In this document: piece after piece, positions 1-4,952 of the stretch | Numbering within the stretch: the first letter of the stretch is position 1 | How the letters are laid out: every line of letters starts with the position of its first letter | Source: Gammaproteobacteria bacterium | GTDB taxonomy: Bacteria; Pseudomonadota; Gammaproteobacteria; Steroidobacterales; Steroidobacteraceae | NCBI GenBank assembly: GCA_029857655.1 | Contig: JAOUGR010000105.1 | Span: forward strand, 1-7,135 | Length of the DNA stretch: 7,135 nucleotides | Reading direction: 5' to 3' | Notes under the pieces: model-generated | The model's input: only the letters and a program-made list of their open reading frames with translations | Told to the model about the DNA's origin: nothing | The model's database searches: none | Translations under genes and position numbers: made by a program

Positions 1-755
1 ACTCGATCTCCTGGGACGCCGACATCGGACTCTTCGTGCTGGCCGACGGCATGGGTGGCTACAACGCCGGCGAAGTTGCGAGCGGCATTGCCGTCAAGAC
101 CATCGTGAACCTGGTGCGCGAGGCATTTGCGGGCCAGGAATTGGAAGGCGTGGACAAGGTCACGGGCCTGCGCCGCCCGAGCATCATCCTGCGCGATGCG
201 ATTGCCCGGGCCAACAAGATCATCCACCAGACCTCGAAGTCCCAGAGCCAGTGCGAGGGCATGGGCACGACCGTGGTGGCGGCCCTGTTCTACGATAATC
301 GCGTCGTGCTGGCCCACGTCGGGGACTCGCGCATGTACCGGCTTCGCAAGGAGGCTTTTGAACAGCTGACGATGGATCATTCGCTGCTGCAGGAGCTGGT
401 CGACCGGGGGTTTTACTCGCCCGAGGAGGCGCAGCGCGCCACCAACAAGAATTACGTCACGCGGGCGCTCGGCGTCGAGCCCACCGTGGATGTCGAGGTG
501 CACGAATACCCCGTTGAGCCGGGGGATTGGCTGGTACTTTGTTCCGACGGCCTCACAGATATGGTAGAGGACGAGGATATTCACTTAACAATCAGTACTT
601 TCGGCGGTAATCTTGACACTGTCGCTAGGCAGCTGGTGCAGCTGGCCAATGACAGTGGCGGCCGAGACAACATCTCGGTCGTGCTGGCGCAGGTGGTCGA
701 ACTTTTCCCCGCGCGGCGGGGCATACTTGACAGAATATTGGCCTGGTTCGGGTAA
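1..755 (+). CDS. PP2C-family Ser/Thr protein phosphatase, 5' partial
   Basis: This is a metal-dependent (Mn/Mg) protein phosphatase that removes phosphate from Ser/Thr residues in the cytoplasm. The reading frame is open from the left edge (first full codon at base 3), so the N-terminus with the first metal-binding motif is missing; 250 residues are visible. PP2C motifs appear in the normal order: LADGMGG (visible residues 13-19, metal-binding Asp15), GMGTT (86-90), HVGDSR (105-110), TMDHS (123-127), VTRALG (152-157), LCSDGLTD (179-186, metal-binding Asp182) and GGRDNIS (219-225, Asp222). No membrane segment follows, so it looks like a soluble single-domain enzyme of the Stp/PrpC type. The FHA gene starts 18 bases after its stop codon, implying a shared transcript and a shared phospho-signalling role. 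The partner kinase and substrate are not visible. Family assignment is secure; the specific role is inferred. Confidence 0.95.
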   Translation, partial: SISWDADIGLFVLADGMGGYNAGEVASGIAVKTIVNLVREAFAGQELEGVDKVTGLRRPSIILRDAIARANKIIHQTSKSQSQCEGMGTTVVAALFYDNRVVLAHVGDSRMYRLRKEAFEQLTMDHSLLQELVDRGFYSPEEAQRATNKNYVTRALGVEPTVDVEVHEYPVEPGDWLVLCSDGLTDMVEDEDIHLTISTFGGNLDTVARQLVQLANDSGGRDNISVVLAQVVELFPARRGILDRILAWFG

Positions 756-763
756 CGGGCAGC

Positions 764-770
764 GAGGGAG
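764..770 (+). promoter_or_regulatory. Ribosome binding site of the FHA gene
   Basis: GAGGGAG lies in the 18-base gap between the phosphatase stop and the FHA start. It ends 3 bases before the ATG, or 5 if the GAGGG core is counted. This is somewhat tight but supports ATG 774 as the start. No promoter of its own is evident in the gap. Confidence 0.6.
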
Positions 771-773
771 TCT

Positions 774-1517
774 ATGGCGCGCCTGATATTGAGTCTTGAT
801 GGCCAGGTACTGGCCGAATACAACATGACCAAGGAGCGGTACACCGTCGGCCGCCTGCCGGACAATGACGTGCGCATCGACAATGCCGCCGTCAGTGGTC
901 ATCACGGCCTGATCATCAACATCCTGAACGACTCCTTCCTCGAGGATCTGAACAGCACCAACGGCACCTACGTCAACGGCAAGCTGATCAAGAAACATGC
1001 TCTGACCCATGGCGATGTCATCACCGTCGGGCACCATCATTTGCGCTTCGTCGACAGCCAGGTCGAAAGCTCGGATCAGGACGAATTCGAGCGCACGCTG
1101 GTCATCCAGCCTGGCCAGGTCAACGAAAGCCGCCTGAAGGCCGCTTCTGATGCCGCAGCAGCGGCGGCAGCAGCCGCTGCGCCAGCGCGCGCCGCGCCGG
1201 CAGCGCCCTCGGCGCCGGCGGGTTTCGGCGAGAAACCACCCCCGTCACGTCCCGCCAAGCTGCAGGTGCTGTCCGGCCAGTTCGCCGGGCGCGAACTTGA
1301 GCTTGCCAAGACCCTGACCACGCTCGGCAGGCCCGGAGTGCAGGTGGCCGCGATCAGCCGACGTGCGGACGGCTACTATGTCGTGCACGTCGAGGCCAGC
1401 AAGCCCGGCGATTTTCCGCTGGTCAACGGCCAGCCGATCGGTCCCCAGGCGCGCCGGCTGCATGACAACGACGTCATCACGCTCGCCGGCGTCAAGATGG
1501 GCTTTTTCGACGGCTGA
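774..1517 (+). CDS. FHA-domain protein with a second, degenerate FHA-like domain
   Basis: This 247-residue soluble protein probably reads phosphothreonine marks. The N-terminal FHA domain (about 1-95) has all the usual binding residues: Gly26-Arg27, Ser41 and His44 (SxxH), and the NSTNGTYVNG block at 60-69. A linker follows, with an ERTLVI segment (106-111) and an Ala/Pro-rich stretch (about 123-161, including ten consecutive alanines). A second FHA-like fold (about 163-245) keeps Gly185-Arg186, VNG (217-219) and a DNDVITLAG strand, but lacks the SxxH histidine and the STNG loop, so phosphopeptide binding there is doubtful. The ATG at 774 is chosen because the domain begins immediately and a GAGGGAG sequence lies just upstream. 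The gene follows the PP2C phosphatase closely, so the two probably act in one Ser/Thr phosphorylation circuit. The binding partner is unknown. Confidence 0.93.
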   Translation: MARLILSLDGQVLAEYNMTKERYTVGRLPDNDVRIDNAAVSGHHGLIINILNDSFLEDLNSTNGTYVNGKLIKKHALTHGDVITVGHHHLRFVDSQVESSDQDEFERTLVIQPGQVNESRLKAASDAAAAAAAAAAPARAAPAAPSAPAGFGEKPPPSRPAKLQVLSGQFAGRELELAKTLTTLGRPGVQVAAISRRADGYYVVHVEASKPGDFPLVNGQPIGPQARRLHDNDVITLAGVKMGFFDG

Positions 1518-1529
1518 ACCCCGCGGCTG

Positions 1530-1919
1530 TCAAGCCAGCAGCTGCCAGGCCAGTGTCATCTGGCACACGAATGCCGCTGCAAAGGTGAGCGTGCGCAGCC
1601 AGGGCATGCCGAACGCATAGACGACGGCATGCGCGAGTCTCGCCCAGAAATACACCGTGCACGCGAGCACGGTCGCCTGATTGGAGATCCCGGTCGCGTC
1701 CGCGACCAGCACCAGCGTCGCAAACACGACCAGATTCTCGACCGCATTGCCATGGGCGGCCTGCAGGCGCTGGGCCCAACGCGCCTGAGGCTTGGGATTC
1801 TCCGGATAACCGACCGCATCCGTGATCCCGCGCACCGCCGTCCTGTTGAGGATATACGGCACCCACAATAGCGCCGTCAGCACGGTCACCATCACCAGGT
1901 AATTCAATTCCATTGTCAT
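1530..1919 (-). CDS. MAPEG-family membrane protein (distal copy)
   Basis: A 129-residue inner-membrane protein of the MAPEG family (membrane-associated proteins in eicosanoid and glutathione metabolism), usually a four-helix membrane protein. Hydrophobic segments lie at about 5-24, 60-74, 80-103 and 108-128. The family signature is clear: Arg51-Leu-Gln-Ala-Ala-His56-Gly-Asn58-Ala-Val-Glu61-Asn62...Phe66, matching the (E/Q)RxxxAHxNxxENxxxF core. Eukaryotic members conjugate glutathione or reduce lipid peroxides; most bacterial members of this size have no proven substrate, so the enzymatic role is open. ATG 1919 is chosen because AGGGGG sits 6 bases upstream; an open extension to 1967 and a second ATG at 1913 are less well placed. 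It is the last gene of the minus-strand cluster, 16 bases after the LysE-like ORF, and it converges on the FHA gene with only 12 bases between stop codons. Confidence 0.88.
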   Translation of the reverse strand: MTMELNYLVMVTVLTALLWVPYILNRTAVRGITDAVGYPENPKPQARWAQRLQAAHGNAVENLVVFATLVLVADATGISNQATVLACTVYFWARLAHAVVYAFGMPWLRTLTFAAAFVCQMTLAWQLLA

Positions 1920-1925
1920 GATTCG

Positions 1926-1931
1926 CCCCCT
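1926..1931 (-). promoter_or_regulatory. Ribosome binding site deciding the distal MAPEG start
   Basis: The minus strand reads AGGGGG, then 6 bases, then ATG at 1919. This selects ATG 1919 over the in-frame ATG six bases further in and over the upstream extension, which lacks hydrophobic or conserved sequence. Confidence 0.7.
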
Positions 1932-1935
1932 GATA

Positions 1936-2214
1936 TCACTTCGCCGAGAACAGACCGGCCAGGCCAAACAAGAGAATGCCGGTCGCGCCGGTCAGGCTAA
2001 TGCTGCGCTGCCAGCCGCGCCCCTGCAAGGCGGCCCCCAGCAGCGAACCGGAAACTGCGAGCGCGAGCTGCACCGACAGACTGCCAAGAATCAGGCCAAG
2101 CGCAAGCCAGCTGGCGGTTGCGAGCGAACCGGCCAGCGGCAGCTGCGGCACGAATCCTGCGAAAACCACCAGCGTCAACAGGTTGACTAGCGTCAGCAGG
2201 AACGTCGGCAGCAT
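1936..2214 (-). CDS. Short LysE/RhtB-like membrane ORF, probably an N-terminally truncated remnant
   Basis: A 92-residue, very hydrophobic ORF with about three membrane segments (roughly 3-22, 33-60 and 72-90). Its pattern resembles the C-terminal half of LysE/RhtB amino-acid exporters: an FLLTLVNLL...FVPQ stretch like the family's central helix, a long hydrophobic helix, then a basic GRGWQRS turn before a Gly-rich last helix. Full-length members are about 200 residues with six helices, so the N-terminal half would be missing. There is no room for it: an in-frame TAA lies 13 codons upstream (2251-2253) and the preceding MAPEG gene ends at 2295. The family's usual Asn-Pro is Asn-Leu here. The only Shine-Dalgarno-like GGGAG is 2 bases from the ATG, too close to work well, unlike its neighbours. 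It could be a decayed transporter or an unrelated small membrane protein. Confidence 0.55.
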   Translation of the reverse strand: MLPTFLLTLVNLLTLVVFAGFVPQLPLAGSLATASWLALGLILGSLSVQLALAVSGSLLGAALQGRGWQRSISLTGATGILLFGLAGLFSAK

Positions 2215-2294
2215 CGCTCCCGCGGCGCGCGGCGGCGAATGCCGCAGACTTTAGGAATGCCCCGCCCATCGCATTCGTGGCGCGCCTGGCGTGC
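2215..2294. other. Intergenic gap with repeated GAATGC motifs
   Basis: This is the largest gap in the minus-strand cluster, 80 bases. It holds CGAATGC (2236-2242), GAATGC (2255-2260) and the inverse GCATTCG (2271-2277), plus a small GCGGC/GCCGC hairpin at 2232-2245 with loop GAAT. No T-run follows on the minus strand, so it is not a convincing terminator. No promoter is recognised. Confidence 0.4.
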
Positions 2295-2720
2295 CTAGCC
2301 AGCCGGCGCCCGCCGTACGAGTTCAATGGCGAGGACCACCCAGTACCCCAGCAGTACCAGCCAGCTCAAGGCAAACAATCGGAAACGCCAGAGCACGTCA
2401 TTCGAGCCGAGGTGAATCGAACTGTGCAGCAGGCGAAGACCCACATAAGCCCAGCCGAACGCGACCAGCAGCGCGCCCGACAGCCCGGCCGCAAATGCAA
2501 ACGCCGTGCCGGCATAAAAAAGAATCGGCGCCTCATAGAGATTCACCAGATGCCGCGATACGACCGCCACCTCCTCTGGTTCGCCGTCTCCCCGATAGAT
2601 CTTGTAGAAGCGCGGATCGACCTGGCGCCGTCTGACCGCGCGCCAGCGCAGGGTGCCGAGCCGGAACACGACGAATATGGTCAGCGCGAACAGCGCAAAT
2701 GCAGGCCAGAGAATTGTCAC
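2295..2720 (-). CDS. MAPEG-family membrane protein (proximal copy)
   Basis: A 141-residue predicted inner-membrane protein of the MAPEG family, clearly divergent from the second copy in this window. Hydrophobic segments lie at about 3-19, 61-78, 82-98 and 113-134. The conserved core is Arg56-His57-Leu-Val-Asn60-Leu-Tyr-Glu63-Ala-Pro65...Phe68, followed by a HSSIHL motif at 99-104 and Asn107, as in many proteobacterial MAPEG proteins. The start is taken as GTG 2720 because AAGGGGAG sits 6 bases upstream and the first helix begins at once; the open frame to 2807 would add 29 polar residues overlapping the ferritin gene. It starts 19 bases after the stop of the EncFtn gene, so the two are very likely co-transcribed. 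Glutathione- or lipid-peroxide-related activity is known for eukaryotic relatives and only inferred here. Confidence 0.87.
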   Translation of the reverse strand: MTILWPAFALFALTIFVVFRLGTLRWRAVRRRQVDPRFYKIYRGDGEPEEVAVVSRHLVNLYEAPILFYAGTAFAFAAGLSGALLVAFGWAYVGLRLLHSSIHLGSNDVLWRFRLFALSWLVLLGYWVVLAIELVRRAPAG

Positions 2721-2726
2721 GGCGGT

Positions 2727-2734
2727 CTCCCCTT
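2727..2734 (-). promoter_or_regulatory. Ribosome binding site deciding a GTG start
   Basis: The minus strand reads AAGGGGAG, 6 bases before GTG 2720. It lies inside the 19-base gap between the EncFtn stop and the MAPEG gene. It is the main evidence for the GTG start and for removing the non-conserved N-terminal extension. Confidence 0.75.
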
Positions 2735-2739
2735 GCCGG

Positions 2740-3027
2740 TCAGCCGTGGGTGATCGGCTTGTTGCTGAACAGGAATTCCTTGAGCTCCTTCGATAATGCG
2801 GGATCATGGCGCCTGATCCACTCGAGGACCATCGCCGCGTGTTCCTTCTCCTCGTCGCGGTTGTGGGTGAGTATCGCCCGCAGATCCTTGTCCTTGCAGG
2901 CGTCGGCTCGCTGGTTGTACCAGTCGACCGCTTCCAGTTCTTCCATCAGCGAGACGATCGCACGGTGCATGTCGCGGGTTTCGTCCGACAACTCCTCGAC
3001 GGGCTCGTGGTATCCGACACTCGACAT
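2740..3027 (-). CDS. Encapsulated-ferritin-type (EncFtn) iron protein lacking a targeting tail
   Basis: A 95-residue all-helical ferritin-like protein of the EncFtn family, best known from the Rhodospirillum rubrum encapsulin cargo. That protein oxidises Fe(II) at a centre formed between two subunits and passes iron to the encapsulin shell for storage. The family core is strongly conserved: the EELEAVDWYNQR block (29-40) and HNRDEEKEHAAM (55-66). Residues aligning with the R. rubrum ferroxidase ligands Glu32, Glu62 and His65 are Glu30, Glu60 and His63; Trp36, Tyr37 and the entry-site glutamates Glu29 and Glu32 are also kept. The protein stops right after the domain (KPITHG), without the C-terminal encapsulin-targeting peptide expected of a cargo, and no shell gene is nearby. 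ATG 3027 follows AGGGGA by 6 bases. It sits 11 bases after the SDR gene and 19 before a MAPEG gene. Confidence 0.95.
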   Translation of the reverse strand: MSSVGYHEPVEELSDETRDMHRAIVSLMEELEAVDWYNQRADACKDKDLRAILTHNRDEEKEHAAMVLEWIRRHDPALSKELKEFLFSNKPITHG

Positions 3028-3033
3028 TGAAAA

Positions 3034-3039
3034 TCCCCT
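3034..3039 (-). promoter_or_regulatory. Ribosome binding site of EncFtn, overlapping the upstream stop codon
   Basis: The minus strand reads TGAGGGGA: the final A of the SDR stop codon TGA (3041-3039) is the first base of AGGGGA. ATG 3027 follows after 6 bases. The overlap implies translational coupling between the SDR and EncFtn genes and a common mRNA. Confidence 0.75.
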
Positions 3040-3872
3040 CAGCGGAACAGCGACCCGAAATCATGATCCGGCCGGTAGCCGAGTCCTTCGATCGCCTTGT
3101 CCACAACATAGACGCGGTCGATGGACTCCGGCAACTCCCAGCCGCGGCGCGCGAATTCGGACTGGGCCCAGGGATGATGCGCCAGCACAATACCCCTGGC
3201 CGCGGACAGCAGGCCCTCGCATTCGGCGGCTGCAAACGGGGAATGGGCCGAGACGTTGAAGACCTCGAATCCCGCAAGCCCGGGCGCGAGCGCCAGCTCA
3301 TGCGCCTGCGCGACATCCGCGGCGTCGACGCCCCGATAGAGCCGATAGATCGCAACCAGGCGCGGATGCTCGGGAAAGCAGCGCGACATCCTGAGGCTGA
3401 CGCAAGTCATGCCGCCGCGCGCCGCTTCAGCGCAGGCCTCCTCGGCCGCAAGCTTGGTCTCGTCGTAGATATCCCGGGGCTCGGGCTGCAGTTTTTCCGT
3501 GACCCACACCGCTTCCGCCCCGGCGGGCGCGAGGGAGCGGCCGTACAGCGAGGTGGTGCTCGTGTAGACAAAGCGTCTGATGCCGGCATCACCGCAGGCG
3601 GCGAGCAGGCGCTTTGTGCCTTCCACATTGGTACGGCGAAAATCTTCCGTTGAACGAATTCCCAGATCCGGTGCGTGCAGGGACGCCGTGTGCAGCACGG
3701 CATCGAGCCCGGCGCAGGTTGCGGCAAGCAGCCGGGAATCGCAGATATCGCCGACGACCGAGGTCAATGGCCCTGGCCGCTGATCCAGGCCAACCACCTG
3801 GTGCCGCAGGGCAAGCCGGGCGCTGATCGCGCCACCAATGCGCCCGGAAGAACCAGTGACCAGCACGCGCAT
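3039..3872 (-). CDS. NAD-dependent epimerase/dehydratase family protein (extended SDR)
   Basis: A 277-residue cytoplasmic oxidoreductase-type enzyme of the extended short-chain dehydrogenase family. The N-terminal Rossmann fold shows TGSSGRIG (6-13), matching TGxxGxxG, and Asp30 at the end of the second strand, which favours NAD over NADP. A GDICD segment (41-45), HTAS (61-64) and the TNVEGT helix (81-86) are typical of the family. The catalytic triad looks intact: Ser105/Thr106 in YTSTTSLYG, then Tyr136 and Lys140 in YDETK. The C-terminal part (about 165-277) holds the substrate site and gives no specific clue, so a sugar-nucleotide or other substrate cannot be named. ATG 3872 lies 7 bases after the alr stop with no clear ribosome binding site, suggesting translational coupling. 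No partner sugar-pathway genes are present in the window. Confidence 0.9.
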   Translation of the reverse strand: MRVLVTGSSGRIGGAISARLALRHQVVGLDQRPGPLTSVVGDICDSRLLAATCAGLDAVLHTASLHAPDLGIRSTEDFRRTNVEGTKRLLAACGDAGIRRFVYTSTTSLYGRSLAPAGAEAVWVTEKLQPEPRDIYDETKLAAEEACAEAARGGMTCVSLRMSRCFPEHPRLVAIYRLYRGVDAADVAQAHELALAPGLAGFEVFNVSAHSPFAAAECEGLLSAARGIVLAHHPWAQSEFARRGWELPESIDRVYVVDKAIEGLGYRPDHDFGSLFR

Positions 3873-3879
3873 GAGCGGG

Positions 3880-4947
3880 CTAGCGCAGGTCGAAATGCAC
3901 GCGTTCGCCGACGCGGCAGACGAGTTCGTAGGGAATGGTGCCGGCCGCCGCCGCCACTGTTTCGACGGGCACGCCGTTCCCCCACAGCACTACCGGGTCC
4001 CCGGTCGCGACCGGCGCGAGATCCGTGACGTCGACCGTCAGCATGTCCATGGAAACACGGCCGGCAAGATGCGCCTGCATCCCATTGACGAGGACCGGTG
4101 TCCCGCTTGCGGTGTTGCGCATGTAGCCATCGCCGTAACCGGCGGCGACGACCGCGATGCGGGTCGGGCGCCTGGCAGTCCAGGCACCACCGTATCCGAC
4201 GCGATCACCGGCAGCGAGTTCGCGCACCGCGATCACGCGGCTCTCGAGCGTCATTGCAGCACGCAGGCCGAGATCGGCACCGGTCGTACCTGGCATCGGT
4301 GAGATGCCATACAGCATCAGGCCCGGCCTCACCCATTCGGTGCGCGTTGCGGGCCAGCCGATCAGACCGGCCGAATTCGCGATGCTACGCTCACCCGGCA
4401 GGCCGGCAGTCACCCGGTCGAAACACTCGAGCTGGGCGCGCGTGCGATCACCTTCCTGCGATTCTGCCTCCGCCAGGTGGGTCATCAGCGCCATCGGGCG
4501 CTGGATTGCCCTGCAATCGGCGAGGCGCTTCAGCGCATCCGGCAGTTCGCCGGGCCGGAATCCCAGCCGCCCCATGCCAGTGTCAATTTTCAGCCAGACC
4601 CGGAACAAATGACTGCCATGCCAGGCTTCAAGCAACGCGACCTGCTCCGGTTGGTGCACGACCAGCTCCAGTTCCTGGCGCGCGGCCTGATCGAGCTGCC
4701 CGGCCCCCTGGATGCCCTCGAGCAGGACGATCCGCTGCGAAAATCCCGCCGCGCGCAGTGTGACCGCCTCGCTCATCCGGGCAACTGCAAACCCGTCTGC
4801 ATCAGTCAGCGCAGTTGCCGCCGCGACGATGCCGTGGCCGTAGGCATTCGCCTTCAGGACCGCGAGCACGCGGCTGCCGGGCGCGATTTCGCGTACGCGG
4901 GAAAGATTGTGGCGCAGTGCCGCCGTGTCGATTACGGCGCGGATCAC
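3880..4947 (-). CDS. alr: Alanine racemase
   Basis: A PLP-dependent enzyme that interconverts L- and D-alanine, supplying D-Ala for peptidoglycan; cytoplasmic homodimer. Its 355 residues are normal for the family. The TIM-barrel domain carries the PLP lysine Lys32 in AVLKANAYGHG (29-39). KIDTGMGRLGF (120-130), MTHLAEAE (155-162), NSAG (191-194) and the RPGLMLYG block (207-214) follow. The C-terminal beta domain contains the second catalytic residue, Tyr252 in VGYGGAW, then AAGYGDGY (268-275) and a SMDMLTVDVTD segment. The start is GTG 4947, 5 bases after the dnaB stop, without a recognisable ribosome binding site, so translation is probably coupled to dnaB. The dnaB-alr order is conserved in many gammaproteobacteria. 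The chromosomal context favours the biosynthetic alr over the catabolic dadX, though sequence alone does not strictly separate them. Confidence 0.97.
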   Translation of the reverse strand: MIRAVIDTAALRHNLSRVREIAPGSRVLAVLKANAYGHGIVAAATALTDADGFAVARMSEAVTLRAAGFSQRIVLLEGIQGAGQLDQAARQELELVVHQPEQVALLEAWHGSHLFRVWLKIDTGMGRLGFRPGELPDALKRLADCRAIQRPMALMTHLAEAESQEGDRTRAQLECFDRVTAGLPGERSIANSAGLIGWPATRTEWVRPGLMLYGISPMPGTTGADLGLRAAMTLESRVIAVRELAAGDRVGYGGAWTARRPTRIAVVAAGYGDGYMRNTASGTPVLVNGMQAHLAGRVSMDMLTVDVTDLAPVATGDPVVLWGNGVPVETVAAAAGTIPYELVCRVGERVHFDLR

Positions 4948-4952
4948 CGGGG

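Noticed and set aside
727..755. TTGACA at 727-732 (and another at 613-618) as a promoter for the FHA gene
   Set aside because: No acceptable -10 element lies 16-18 bases downstream of either; the spaced sequence is GC-rich.
1525..1536. GGCT-GTCA-AGCC hairpin as a terminator for either converging transcript
   Set aside because: The stem is only 4 base pairs and no T-run follows on either strand.
1920..1967. N-terminal extension of the distal MAPEG gene to 1967
   Set aside because: It overlaps the LysE-like ORF and adds unrelated residues; ATG 1919 has a well-spaced AGGGGG.
2721..2807. N-terminal extension of the proximal MAPEG gene to an upstream ATG at 2807
   Set aside because: The extra 29 residues are polar, Ser/Arg-rich and overlap the EncFtn coding sequence, whereas GTG 2720 has an ideal ribosome binding site.
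3027..3653. A 208-codon plus-strand frame opposite the SDR gene
   Set aside because: The SDR frame on the minus strand has intact cofactor and catalytic motifs; the opposite frame shows no family features.
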